From Azadirachta indica (taxonomy: Eukaryota > Streptophyta > Magnoliopsida > Sapindales > Meliaceae): a stretch of DNA of 64,000 bases. The stretch's first letter is position 1, and the number at the start of each line of letters is the position of its first letter. The stretch is from positions 4,376,457-4,440,456 of the forward strand of contig CM040442.1 in NCBI GenBank assembly GCA_022749755.1, in the 5' to 3' direction. The notes beneath the pieces are model-generated. The model made no database searches and had not been told where the DNA came from. It saw nothing but the letters and a program-made list of their open reading frames with translations. A program made the position numbers and the translations under genes. This document shows positions 42,701 through 57,200 of the stretch, piece after piece.

Positions 42701-45700
42701 AGGGCAATAGTAAAGAGAACATTGAATAGAACTATGAATCCAATGAGGGCTCCTGCGCCAATCCAGTACCAGTTGCTGTCAGCGGGGATATCAGAATTGT
42801 GAAGAACTGCCACTCCCAATTTGGTGATACTGTCTGAGGCCTGTATATAATCAAAACTGACTTGTAACTTTCTTCTATTTTTTATTGAACAACAATTCTA
42901 AGTGTTTGATGTGAAACTTCATGATAATAAAATTATTTCAGATACATACCCATTTGTTCATCCACCTTGGAGCATACATTTCATTCACAGAAAAGGCATT
43001 GTAACCATAAGTCATGGGTGAAACCCAGTAACCCCATTCCCACCAGCTTGGAATTTTCCCTGTCAAACCAATGAAAATCAACAAAATATTAATCCCTTAT
43101 AATCTTTTCATTCGGTCCATTTCATATTTACGGTCTAGTTTTACTAGATTTTGCATTACCTTTGGGAATAATGAAACCTCCAACTAAGAAAATGAGGAGG
43201 AGAGTGAGTGCCCCACCAGTGTTGGCAATAATCATTGTCCTGCATACTCCAGCAATAAGCCTAAAGAGCCCAGCAGCCATTTGCTGAATCAGGAATACCA
43301 GCAGGAAATGCTTGAAAAACCTGCAAATGTAGATCCAGTAAGCTTCTTTATATGTATGACACGATGAAATTTCAAAACTGGTGTTATTAAACTTACCTGC
43401 TTGCTTCAGGTGCAAATCCTATTGTATAATATGTCACAACGATCCAAACCATAGACTCGAAAATCGATATAGGAATCCTCAGCAGGAAAGTTGGCAGGGT
43501 GAAAGTCCAAACAGGATGAAACATAAGGTCTCTCTGCTTGTAAAACACTGGAAGTCTTGTAATCATCATTGTCAGCTCAGCAAAACCATTGAACATATTT
43601 ATGATCATGGCGTATAACAGTGCACCAATAAATACAGCTCCATCATTTTCATTTCTGGTATGCATTCGAGTCCTCAAGAACACAGTCGATGAAATGACGG
43701 CAACAATGATTAGCTGAACCGTTTTGAAGACATAAACAAATGAATTTCTCTTGATCAACAGCCATTCTTTGTCCCAACAAGCTCTGAGAAGTTCCATTTT
43801 TGGGACAGAGTATTTATTGAACACTAAAGCTGCCCTATGAGCCCGAGATTTGTCGTAAGGGACTGAGAGCTCGTTCTCCAGATGCATTCCAACATGGAAT
43901 CTCTTGAACTTGTTTGCAAATTCTGTTACTGAAATGTATCTGTATGGTTTGCTTTTGTCTGCCCAGTACTGCTCCTGATCCTTCCTGGAGGTAACCTGTA
44001 ACACAAGTTACCGCTCAAAATTATTAGGTTTCTAATGGATCAAGATTGAAGCCCAAGCAAAATGGGCTCAAGCCTTTTTAGAGTTTTTATAGTGTGACAC
44101 AATGTACTGTATTAAAATGCAACCTCTTGCAAGAAATCGGCGGTTCCCTTTCTCTCAGGGCAGAGGAACCCACAGGAGGCAAAGAATTCAAGGACGTGCT
44201 CACGTGGGCCCTGGTAAACAATCTGACCCTCTGATAAGAGTATGATATCATCAAAAAGATCAAACGTCTCAGGAGCAGGCTGGAGCAGAGACATCAGGAT
44301 AGTGCCCTCCGTAAGATGCACAATTTGTTGCAAACATTTCACTATTTGAAATGTGGTGGAGCTATCTAGACCCGTTGATATCTCATCCATGAACAGAGTT
44401 TTTGTGGGTCCAACAATCATCTCTCCTGTTCCAATCAATCACACAATATTTTTTAAAATTAGTCAGAATTTTAATTCTCGTAATAAAATTTTCGGGGTAC
44501 ATGAAAATGCTGCTTGTGCATTCTAATTTATTTTTTTATTTTGTATAATGCTTATTTATGCTCTTCAAAGATCTTATTTTTGTTTCTTCCTGCTTGTGAG
44601 GATCTTGAAAGTATTAATTTTCTATTTTAAAAGCACTTTTCTTGTCAGAAAGTATTAGCATGTTCTCTTATGATAAGTGCTTTTAGTAAAAAAACAACTT
44701 TCTTTTAAACATAAAACCGCTAATGAATTATATATATTAACAAAGAAAAGGTGTGATTATAAATAAACATTCAAGATTGGGTTGGCAGAACACCAATTTC
44801 CAAAAGAAAAGTGATTCTTTAAGTATAATAGAAAATCAGAAGTGGTTAATTTGCTGAAATCTTGAGTAGCACATTGAAGAATTTTTATTAATGGAAGAGT
44901 AGGAGTTGGTGAGAGTTCCAAGTCAAAAGATGGAAATGGTCAATACACACATTTGGCCAAACTTTGAATTAATAATCTTTAAAAATATTTCTATGCATTT
45001 AGAACATGCATTAATAACATAAATAATTATTTAGAAAAATAAAGAATTAAAATTTAATTTTATGAACCTGTTGTCACTCGTTTCTTTTGTCCACCAGAGA
45101 TTCCTCGATGCATTTCATCTCCAACAATGGTGTCCTTGCATATATCAAGCCCTAAAATCTGTTCAATACAAAGAGCAGCAAAGAATTATTAATTAGTGGA
45201 ATAAATATAAATATATATATATATATATATATATTAATTAATTATTATATTTAATAAACTTAAATAATGAATTAAGCTTGTTTCTAAGGGCCCCCCATTA
45301 TCCACCAAACATGAATGAATGGTTGGACAGCAGTCAGCAACTAAGTGATATAGTAGGTGAGGAGAAAATGTTGACAATTGAAAGTTTCTAAGATATATTA
45401 TCTATAATTGAAAGAAAGAGAGTGAGTTACAGTTGTTGCAATTTGTCCTGCCCAAAAGTCTTCCAGCTTTCCACACAATATAAAAAGCACTTATATTTTT
45501 CCAACAAAAGCCAGAAGCTAGAAGCTATATTGCTCAGCATCTTATTCTTACCTTGAGGGTGTAGTCGGTAATTAGGCTGCTCTCCACTCCTTTCATTGCT
45601 GTTGCCTGCATATTACAATCACACGTTGGAATTAATTTGAAGGAAAAATATAATTATCATTATCATTAGGGTAATATTTAGAAATAATTTTGACATTAAC

Positions 45701-47655
45701 TCTAACCTACCTTCATGAAAAGGTCTACTTCAGCTTCTGGGAATATGCCCGCGTCTTTTTCCCTTCTAGCAAGCTCAGTTAGGAGATCTATATATACATA
45801 TAAGACAAATTAATTAAAAGTTAATTAATTAATATCAATATAATATTTTTTTTCTAACAACTTCAAAATTATAATAACAATAATAATAATAAAATTTGAT
45901 TTCTCTTAATAAATTACCATATCGGGTTCCAACTCCTTGGCATCTAGCAGAGAAATCCAAGGTTTCTTTCACAGTCATTTCTCCAACATGAACATCATTT
46001 TGACTGATATATGCTGAAGTCTTTTGAGGAACAAATTCATTTAACCCGTATCCATTGTACGTAATTTCTCCTCTAACCTGTAAATTATTCACCAAGTCAA
46101 AAACAAATTACTTAAAAATTTTCAACTAACCCCCTAAAGCCTAGTCAAATTTGACTGAGTAAGTATTAATTAATTAATTTTTCATTATTTACCAACCTTC
46201 AAGCTTGGGTCTAATTTTCCGGCCAGTGCCAACAAAAGGGTTGTTTTCCCTGATGATGGTGGACCTAATAACAATGTCATTCTGCAACAAAAAAATAATT
46301 GAAGTCACATAATTAGAAACTGTGCAATATTTTTACAATCTGAAAGGTAAAATTAATTTGTTTTATAAAATATTACCGGGATGGTTTAATGATTCCTGAG
46401 GCTTCTTTCAGGATGGTGAGTTTGGTTCTTTTGGCCAAGCTAATCCCAACCAAACCAAGAATAGATTCTGCAAAGTTTCTAGCAGAATTTGGAAGAGTGG
46501 GAAGAGCTCTATTCCCAATATAGCAGTCTGCTTCAATTGTTAGATGATCAAATCTAACTTCAACTGTTGGAAGCCTGATTCCAACCCTGCAATATATATT
46601 AATCAAGTGATTAGTTAACTCAAAGTTAAATTAAAAACAGTTGTTAATTATATTATAATCTCCGATTCTTTATTTGACTTGGTTAATGAAATTAGTTACT
46701 AATTTACTGTTTAAGAAAGGGAAGAAAGAATAGGCTAATTAAGAACCATGTCAACTTTTTTGATTCTATTGTGAAGCAAGAAAGCCTTGATGAAAATTCT
46801 TTTCTTAAGCTTTAATTTTTTTGTCTTTAATATGAAAATGATACAGAATAGTAACCAAAAATGAAGAAAAATGTATATGACAAATTATGTAGTACAAGTA
46901 AAATGGTTCAACACGTCCAACAATTAATGCATGATAAGCATAGTTCTTAACCACTAATATACTCGTTTGAAATCCAGAAACTATGACTTTTAATCAATAG
47001 TTCTTATGAAGTACGATATTACTAAAATTACTAATTAGTTATCAAATAAAAATATGTATTTATGGAGTAGCGAAAATATTTCGAGTATTTTTTTAAAGGA
47101 AAATGGTTAAAATGAAGAAATTAAAATTCATCTAAGGATGAACATAGAAGAAGTTTAAAAGTCCTTTTTACTAGGTCACAAAAGCACTTTCGAATGCATG
47201 TCATTAACTTGCAAAATAAAAAAACACTTTGACAACAACAGAAACCAAAACAATAATTATGGTAAAACTTACTTATCAATTCTGTTTCTAAACTTCCGTA
47301 AGAACTTCTCATTATCTTCCTCAGCAACCTTGAAAAGCCTATCAATGAAATTCTGTCTTTCATTCATATCGAGTTTCCTAACATCAACTTCTTTGTGCTC
47401 AACTTTGTTTCCAGGAATTTCAGCCTCCATGAACGATTGCATAATACTTGTTCTCAACCTGTCGTAGGTTGGCAGCTTTTCAATGGCAGCCCATTTCAGA
47501 GCTTCTTCATCATCGTCGAGTCGGCTGCTCCTCCTCGAGTGTCGGCCGCCGGAAAACACCTCTTCCATGCTCCAGCTTGTTCTGCTTAAGCTCCTACTTA
47601 TGCTTCCATTCAATCTCCTTGAATTTCTCACCCTTTCTATATCGTGATGATCCAT
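39742..47655 (-). CDS. Full-size PDR/ABCG transporter (ABCG29/35/36-like)
   Basis: This is a plasma-membrane ATP-driven exporter of the pleiotropic drug resistance group; relatives move defence metabolites, auxin precursors and monolignols. There are 21 exons. Their upper ends are 47655, 46586, 46281, 46077, 45787, 45605, 45158, 44425, 43995, 43320, 43059, 42840, 42579, 42322, 42047, 41622, 41159, 40937, 40617, 40354 and 40014. Their lower ends are 47273, 46377, 46197, 45918, 45711, 45552, 45068, 44124, 43397, 43160, 42950, 42687, 42424, 42147, 41715, 41248, 41026, 40710, 40446, 40100 and 39742. The total is 4488 nt (1495 aa). NBD1 has Walker [10 protein letters not shown] at 204-212, signature ISGGQ at 343-347 and [10 protein letters not shown]. 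Next is the first membrane half, a charged linker, and NBD2 with GVSGAGKTT at 938-946, LSTEQ about 1045-1049 and [10 protein letters not shown]. The second membrane half ends in [13 protein letters not shown]1-TMD1-NBD2-TMD2 is complete with no broken motif. The substrate cannot be read from sequence. Confidence 0.95.
45211..45235. repeat. (TA)n microsatellite in ABCG intron 6
   Basis: A pure TA run lies within the intron between the exons ending at 45552 and starting at 45158. Confidence 0.85.
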
Positions 47656-47665
47656 TTTCTTCTCC

Positions 47666-47965
47666 CTGGAAAGCATAAAAGTAGCAGAAAATGATTAAAA
47701 AAAAAAACCAAAAATTTATATATTCTTCGGTATTGATTGCTTGCTGAGAAAATTAATAGTGAAAGAAAACTGTGTGAGCGAATTCGACCTTTAAACTATT
47801 GTTACTGTTACGTAACAGCACAGTATTTTTACGTTTAATGCAATGAAAATCTACATTATATGGCTTTGTTTGGAAAAATAGTTAACAAGAATAAATATTC
47901 TGTGATTTTCTTCCTCGTTTCTCTGCTACCAAACAAAGAAAGAAAATTGCTGAAAAAACACTTAC
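47666..47965 (-). other. Probable 5'-UTR intron of the ABCG gene
   Basis: On the minus strand a strong donor (GAA|GTAAGTG at 47965) and an acceptor (TGCTTTCCAG at 47666) bracket 300 AT-rich bases. The second leader exon would then be only 10 nt before the ATG at 47655. This is inferred from splice consensus only. Confidence 0.55.
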
Positions 47966-48186
47966 TTCGTTGGATTTTTTTCCGTTGAAGATAACAGAAA
48001 TGAATTACTCTCTCTAGTCTCTTGGGGTTGTTGGAGTATCGAACTTCTGTTGATTAATTCTCAACTTTCGATTGCTAAACTATTCTCTCCAACAATCTCT
48101 GACAAAGTCTCAAAGCCAAGCTCTCTCTTCGTTTCCTTGTGGAGAGAAGGAGAGAGAAGTGCTTTGTGAAGACAAGCGTTTTGAGG

Positions 48187-48200
48187 GTATATATATATAC
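48187..48200 (-). promoter_or_regulatory. TATA box of the ABCG gene
   Basis: GTATATATATATAC is followed downstream on the minus strand by a CT-rich leader (48000-48170). The start site would be near 48155-48165. Confidence 0.6.
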
Positions 48201-51200
48201 TCATACACATGCAAATAAGAGGAAGAAGGAAGAAATTTAATTTAAGTTAGTAATTTTGAATTTCATTAATGAATAAATAAATCTTTAAAAAAAGGGAAAA
48301 TTTGCTGATCGTTGGATAATAGTATTCAAACATGACAGGCCGTACCTTAGTTTCTCGATACTTTCTTGAAATTTGATCACTGAATACAGAATAATAAATA
48401 TATTGTGGGGTATTATGTTTCTGTGTTAGCCGTCATGTGAGTGTCACATGATATTTGGTGAAATTTGTATTTATTACCGTATATTGCCAAAATATTTACT
48501 TGTTAATACAAGAAGTTGTTAGCCACTATCCGTGGGAAAGAAGAAAGGAAGCATGCTAATTTGGTCAAATCTCATGAATTTTTATTTTTTATTTTTTGAT
48601 TAATTGATCCACAAAAGAATCTCTATAGTTGATAAAAGTCAATTACAAATGACAAAAATTTTGATAATAATTCTTAATATCTTTGTAGACATCTTAAAAT
48701 TTACTAATTGATTTGCAAGAATTAAAATATCAATCAGAATAATAGTCTGTGGTAATTGATCACATTATCTATGGAGTAAATCCCTTTATTGTATACAATT
48801 TTGAATTATTATCAAATTTAATAATCTGATTTTTCTTCATAAATAAATATGGGCGGGTAAAATATTTTGAAATATGAATGAAAATAATTTATAAAATTCT
48901 TTAATAATATATATATATATATACACTAATCGATTAATCAAAAAATTTCTTAATGAGTTTACTTAGGATGATTTTACTTTGATTTTAATGTTATAATAGA
49001 TGATTAAATATTATCATTGGCTTGTATTTACCAATTTATAAGATATTTTTTCCATTTAAAAATCCAAATATTAAGTAGCATTGAGTAAGATTAGATATAT
49101 TTACCAAATTTATCCTAGTCGGAAGATATTTTTTTATTTAAAATTTTAAGTTCAAATATCAAGTACTCAAGTCGGAATATATTAAGTAGCATTAAGTAAA
49201 ATTCCCGCACTTTTTTCTTAGAAAAAAATAAAAAGTCTACCGAAATCTAATTAAACATTCATTTACTACAATTAATATCAAATTACGTGTCTAATAATTC
49301 AAATATTTCTAAATTAAAATCACGTCACTACATATTGCAAATAATTCATATATAATCGTCAACTTTTCTTGATTAAAACCTCTAATCTCTTCCAATTAAC
49401 TTAATTATTTACAAATGGGTAAATTAAAAAAATTAAAAAAAAAAAAGATTTTGCTAGTTGAAGATTAAATTTAGTTGGCTAAGATGACAAGAAGAGGTAG
49501 GTGGACAAAACTGATTCTACGTAATATCCTCTTTATTATTTTTTTTTTTATGGAAATATATTTTTAATTATTTAATGAATTTGGGGGACAATTTTTTTAT
49601 TTTCTTACCAACTCCCTGATGATGGTGGCTAAGGGGGTACTGGAGAGTTTAGTCAACCTATAACTCAAAGCTAATCTAAACTTGGTCATCAGTCATCAAG
49701 AAAATATGTATAATTATTTTTATAATATGCTTTTTTTTAATAATAATTTTTGTTCATATATATTTACACGTGTTAAGTGTTATAGATGAGGTTGATCAAC
49801 TGTCATCAAGATTTTTATTAAATCTCCCAAACTAGGATTAAGGTTAAAAAAAAATGTCATATTTGTATGAAATTTATTATTAGAAATAAAATTAATGTCT
49901 ATAAGTGTATAATATATGTATTTATTTTTTTACTATAAAACTCAATATTCCATCATTTAAATTTTTATATTTACTTTTTTTGTTATTTTAAAAAATTATT
50001 TTTGTGTTCTATTCTCTGTAAGACACCCCTTCAATATGTAGTACTTTTTTACTAATATGTGGATAATTTTTTTTTTTAATGTGAGTGTAAAAATTGTCCT
50101 ATATGTGTAAATATATAAAATGAATTATATAAATAACAACATTCAAACTATCAATATATTTTTAATGCAATATCAATAGTTGTACATATAATATTAAAAA
50201 TATGTATATTTTTAAAAATAATTCTTTTAATCTTAATTCATAGTGATTATATTCTGATAAAGAAGATCGTCTTCATGAATCATAAATTGTTAATTATATA
50301 AATGATATCTTTTTCTATTGAAAAATTATAAGTACTTTTAAATTTTTAGTTGCCAATGATAATTTGATGACAACAAAAGGACAAGCATATTGCCTTGACC
50401 CTAAACTTTTCATTCTCACTTAAATTTAGAATCAACAAATTAATTATATTTTATTTTAATTAATTCTATGAATTAACTAAGATACATATGAAAGTTGGAA
50501 CTGGTCAAAGATGCACGAACCAATCCAATCCTGAATCTATAGAAAATTCTGCATGCTCATATCCTAACTACTACTTGTTCATGGCATCTATCACCTCCCA
50601 TTATCGAAATTTTCATGGAAAATGATATTTAAATTAAACAACTCTCAACCCACTTTATTGACATGTGTTCATTTCCTCTATAATATGTAACTTATAACTA
50701 CTAATTTTAATGAACATTTATAATTAATTAATATGATGATCACTAGATCATGTCACCACCCACATTAGAATTTGAAAGTGCACGCGCAAATATGTAATTA
50801 ATTAGTTAATATAGTAAAAATAATTAATATGTAAGGATTAATTAAAACAACTAATTAAATTATTTATGATTAATTAAAATACCCACCCTCTCAATTAATA
50901 TTGGTTACCCAACCCACCCAAATTAGCAATGGATAAGGGTAGGAGTTGTTTAACTTTATATTGGACATACCACTTATGATTTATTTTAGTTATTGAATTG
51001 AAGCAAAAGGGGTTGTTGTTTAGGTCCACCTTCCCTTAATTATTTGCATAATGCCTAAATAAAGTTTATCTTCTACTTAGCTAATTAAAATTCGAAAAAT
51101 TAATATCTATTAAACTCATATCTATACATGTGTTTAATAAATATGTAATTCTAAATTTAATTTGACGTACATTTTTTTGGCATGGACTATATATTTAATT

Positions 51201-54200
51201 AATTTTCTCCTTAAAGTCTGTGGGATTTAATTCGTTAAAAAGTTTGCACCTCCATTATTAAAAAGATCGATGTTTTAGAAGTGCTTTTTGTTCTCACGCC
51301 ATTTTGGGTTTTCTTCTTGGGAGCCATTGAAAGATTATTATAACTCAATTTTTAACCATTAATTTCTTTTGTCCCTAAATAAACAAATAGTTATTTATAT
51401 CATGACACTAAAATAAAGTGTTTCTAAGAATATTTATATAGACCTTTTTGTTTTTTAGTAAGCTCTTCGATCTTTAATTTTGTAATTACATATAAATATA
51501 TATTGACATATATATACACCAAACTTTCTTTTTGTCCCCAAAATTTTAGGTGTTTATTAGCTCTTGACATCTGTATTAATTAAAAATCAGAAACCCTCGC
51601 TGGCCATGTGATCAGTCACAACCCACAAATTTGTAATGTATATTGTTGGTAGTTAAACAAGAAGTGATTTTCAGGGATTACGTATAAAAATGTTTATTAA
51701 TTAATTAATATTGACTTTTTCAATTCTAGAATATATATATATATATAATAATTTTACATAATTATTTCTTGTGGCTTGAAACCATATATTAAATAACACT
51801 CCTTTTCAATTAATAAGTCCAAAATTATTTGCTATTTTTACTAGAATCAAAGGAGTTGAAAAACAATCATAAAATTAATTTTACATAATTGACACGCGTT
51901 TCATTCATGACTACAAATTATTCATGATCAAGAAAATTTGTCTCTATTTTTAATTTATTTTGGGTAAATTATATTCTTCCATTTCGGTACATTGCGTTCA
52001 GACGATTTGTTAAAATTTTGAATTAAAATTTTAATTTTTATATTAAAAATTTCACACTTGTATGATAATTAATCTAAGTTTTTAGTGATAATTTTTCAAA
52101 TTGAGCTATTTAATTTTCTCTGTTGAAAATGATGTAAACCTTAGAAATTCAAGGAATTCCCTTAGCTAAGGATTCAAACTGAAGTCCTGTTAATAACCAT
52201 GAAAATTGGCCATGTAAACATGTGGGAACTTATATATGCACATATATAATTTAATGATACTGAGAGATAAAATTCTAACTTCGATAAATAAATTACATAT
52301 TTCAATGAAGAATATAAGGTTAAGGTTTATCCATTTCTAATGTCTTTTATGGGACGTCACTTTCACAATTCACTTAAAAACTATTACAAGCTATCAAAAT
52401 TCAAAGTTAAAGAAAGGGATCCAAAGTATAATATTACAGCCTAAGAATAATTTAAGCTTAATTATGATTCAAGAGACATTTTCGGGTTGACAATAATCTC
52501 CATCTGCTAATTGAAATAGAGGGTTTTTCGTGTCAAAAAGCCAATCTTGATGTGAAATATAATAGTACATTTTCAAGGATCAAAACGATTAATTAAGATC
52601 ATCCCAAAAGTTTCTTTATTATTCACATGTAATTAACAAATTTTATCTAACAATAAAAATAATTTTACTGCAAATACATAGAAACTAATTAGTAAATTAC
52701 TTTCTAATTAAACGAAGCTATAATTTACACTATACATACATTACTAATGTTTTATCAACACATTATTTAATACAAAGAAATTGATTTTTTTTTTTTTTTG
52801 GTTACCTCAAACTATATATATTAAAGGAATAAGTAATATGAAAGTTTAGGAAAGTGGGTTTGGTTAAAAATGAAGGCAATAAATTTGCTTCACCAAGGAA
52901 AGGAATCATTTCACTTTCAAGATATAAGACCTTTTTTTCTTAATGTTAGGTGAGTAGACATAAAAAGGATTCTTCTAAAAATCAATAGTTAGACTATTGG
53001 ATCTTCCTCATTGAAATATAAGGTGAAAACTAACTTAAAATAACATAAATTTTGGTCAGAAAATGAAGACCTAATGTCATTTAACTTCATTAATTGATTA
53101 ATGTATATATAGTTTAATACTTTTCTATTTTTGTGTCACAAAGAGTTGATAGCTAGGAAGTTTGCAGCCTCTATTAAGACAAAGGAAAGAAAATATTTCT
53201 AGATGTATTAATGGAGTTAGTGATGATGTTTTGATGACAAGAGTTTGTTTCATTCTTTCATCACACCTTTGCTCATCAAATGATTTTATTGCATCATCCA
53301 TACCACCCCAAAAAAAAAAAGAAAAAAAAAGAAGAAGATATGAATTAAGAAAAAAATTGGGTATAATTATTCTAAAAGAAGAAAACTTATTATATGCATA
53401 TTAATATTAATATTAATGAGATGTATTAGAATTTGTTTTCAAGAAAATATCATCAATTAAATTTAACAATTCTTAATTCATAAGATTTAAATTATAAAAT
53501 TCTCTGTGAAATAAAACAAGTTGATTATTATGAATTAACGATTTTTGTTTGTTTGTTCGTGCGCTTTATTTATTTACTTTATTTTCTTATATTAAATTTC
53601 TTAACGTCATATTGACGACATTAAATCATGAATCCTGCGTAACATGAAAAAAATTTCAAGGAATCAATGAATAGAGTAAGTTTCCGTAACTATCATTAAA
53701 ACATTTGGCAATTGTCTATCTTGTAGTTGAACACAATTAATTACATTAATTAATTAATTGAATTTGATCATGACTTCTATCGAAATCATGTCCCAACTTT
53801 GATTATGACTTAAACCCCATTTCTTCTTCGTAATATGAAGTTTAAACCACACACAAAATTGTACAAATAATTGTACCAAAATGTAAACCTTTAGCTATGA
53901 GATTCACCAACTCTGATATGACAACAGTCCTTTGAATATTTTTGTGGTGATAAAATATTATTCAAAGTTGAAAATAATTAAACTAATATTAATTATGACA
54001 ATAATTATAACATGTGACTGGAGAGTTCCTCAGCCTTAATTTGTTTGAATTATGTCTACAAGATTCCCAAAAATGCAATGAAGAATATTATCGAAACTTT
54101 GTCGATAATTCTAATTTCTTTTGCATGAAATATATATTGTATTTAGAATTAACCATCTTGTGTTTGACATTATGTGTTGTATTTGACTCTAATTAATTAA

Positions 54201-57200
54201 GTCATTATCATAAATAATTTTATTGCATTAATAATATTAACGAACAAAACCGGCCGATTGAACATGAGATTTTCCTCCTCATAATCTTATGGATAAGTGT
54301 AGGTATTAAGACATTTATGTAGAAACTAGTGTCATTTTCTTCGCTAATTAATTACATGTTTAAGCATAATTAATTAATTAATTATGATCTTATGATCTTA
54401 TTCTTACGTTTTGGCTTAAAATGTTTGTGGTGATTAATAGTTTTGATAGTGATTTGCCTTGTAAACCTTTCACTAATTTTGCTTTTGTTCTGTTTTCTTT
54501 GTTGGCAGCGATTATAATTTGACAAGATTTTAAGCCTTTTGAAAAGAACGATCCAAAGAGAAAAGCACAGCAACAAAGCACACATTTCAAACTTATTATT
54601 TTTTTTAATATTACATAAATATGATGAAATAATTTTTTTTTTAATTTTAGTAGGAATGAGATCAGAATACAGTTAATTGATTTGCTATTCAATAGAAAAA
54701 TACTTACTTTTAGTAAAATTCAATCAATTAATATGTCTAAAATTGAAATATCATAAAATTACAATTATCATGAAATAACTTGTTATTATAAATATGGAAT
54801 AATTACTGAATATTAGCTTTCAAAAAGAATCAACGTGTATTAAATTAAATATTATACGTTTAGGTGGATGTTAAGGAGTTTAACTGGTAAAATTTTTGGT
54901 GATGTGTGGAGGAATTTTAGGTTTTTTTTTTTTAATATTTATGAAAGTTTTGTAATTTGAGAATTAATTAAATTAAAAGTGTAAAATACATATCAATTCC
55001 AAATATAATTTTTTTTTAATACATTGATTTCTTCCGATGTCTATAAAGAAGTGAAATCAATAATTGAAACAATTGTGGCCATACGATTTACTAGATGATG
55101 ATGATGATGAAATGAAACAGACAGTGATAAAAGCCTCAGAATGAAGCCAAACCAAAAATGTGTTGTAAAATCAAGTTGTTGAGATCTCTTGACTTATTGA
55201 CTCGATAAATGGGAACAGGAGCCAACTCCTAGCAGTGACAATAAATTGACTAGTTTAAGAAATATCTAACACTAGTAATTAATTAATTAATTAGTAATTA
55301 GTAATTTAATTAATATGGTTATAAGAAGAATTTATGTTAATCTTATTCAAATTTTCACATTAACCAAACATTTTAGAAATAGACATTTCAACATCACAGA
55401 CAGGTCCTTTTTAAGTTGAAAATTGAGGTTTAATGGTCAAATTATGGCAAATGTATTCACCCACTCTTCCACCTCATATTTTTATATTAATTTAATTAGA
55501 ATAATATAAGAATATTTGTGGTAGAATAGAGAAGAATTGTTTCAAAGCTAGGTTTGAATATTGTTCAATAATTTTATGGTCATTTATATTCTCGTATTAT
55601 TCGTATTCCCATGTGATTAATTGAACCTAATTTAAATAAGTTTAATATATCAATCATTTTCAAAATGTTTCAAAGTTTTTGAAAATTTTTTTATATTATT
55701 ATTTACATTTTTGTATAACAATAATTAATCACTCTTTAATACGAATATTCACATTTTATAAAATATTAATATATACATATTTTTTGGAATAATATATTAC
55801 AATTTATTGATATACATAAAAATTTTATTGGATTTTAGATGCAACAGTTATATTATACTCTAAAGTTTTATGCATATATAGTGTAATATCTACTTTCAAA
55901 TTGGAGAAAAATCTATCCACTCTCTACTATATACATACTTAATAACTAATAATTTGAAACTATAATTTGAAAACTAATTAGTTAATTATAAAAAAATTTT
56001 AAAATGGAAAACTTTTTTTATTTATGTTGTGATGAATTTTCAACGCAAATTTTGAATGTATTTTTAAAATTAAAAAAGAAAACACTTTTCAAACCGACAA
56101 TATTTGATGAAAATTATTTTTTCATTTCTTAAAAGGAAGAAGTATGAAGAAGGAGGTTGGTGTGGCCGCCGGGGCCGACGGCGTGGACCGTGGATCAAAG
56201 CCAAAAAAAAATCAATTATCATAAAAATACAAAAAACACTTTGATACCACGTGGGTCCAAATTCCATCTACCAAACCTCCATCATTAACCCACTTGTCTT
56301 TTAATTAACAACTCACTTAATAATTAATATTATGTATTGTTCTTAAATATATAAATAAAAATCGAATCCCTTTTTAATTTTAATGTAAGCACGAATTATG
56401 CTCTAATTCTCTTTTGCCCGTTTAAAAGATTCTAGAACTTAACTAATTATTAACTAAAAAAAATTATGATTTATGATATAATAAATTGATAGTAAAAAAT
56501 AAATTTTAAAATTTTTTATTAATTTTTTTATAATTTTTATATACTTTAAATATAGAACGAGAATTTTTGTAAATTTTATTATATTAATTTAGATAAAAAT
56601 CAAAAATTTTAATTTTTAAAAACATCGAAACTTTGCTTATATATTGAACATATTTTGAATTTTGGGATTAAATCAAATATAATATAATATTTTAATGAAA
56701 TTTATGTCTTTCTTATTCACCATAATAATGAAAAAATATCTATTACCCCCTTCTTTTTGAATTAATATTTCATTATTTCCTATATTTTTTTTAATACTTC
56801 ATCACCCTCTTGATTCTTTTTTTTTTTTGATTTTGCCATTTAGTTTAATTAGTTTACAAAATAGTAAAATTAAAAATATTTGAAATATTAAAAGATAAAA
56901 TCGAAACTTAAGGAGGTAATGAGATATTAAATAAAATATAAGAAGATAATGGAATATTAGCTAAAAAAAGAGGGGATAATGAACATTCTCTCTTATAACA
57001 ATTAACATAATACTGGACATTTATTATAATTTATCTCTACCAAAATGTCAGAACAAAATTATGTTGTATTCACATGTTACGTTGTAAGACAAAAGTTTTT
57101 GATTGAAGGACAATCATGATTGATCATAATTCATATGTGAACACATGTTTTTTTTTTTCTTTTCTTCATTCTTTATTGTTGGAAGAAAATGATGTAGATT

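Noticed and set aside
47656..47676. Seven-codon extension of the ABCG protein
   Set aside because: It begins at TTG and overlaps a probable splice acceptor of a leader intron. The ATG at 47655 matches family N-termini.
56070..56267. 65-codon minus-strand frame with a hydrophobic start and Arg/Pro-rich stretch, resembling a secreted peptide precursor
   Set aside because: No match to IDA, CEP, PIP or CLE peptide endings that I can see, and the frame runs on into AT-rich noise.
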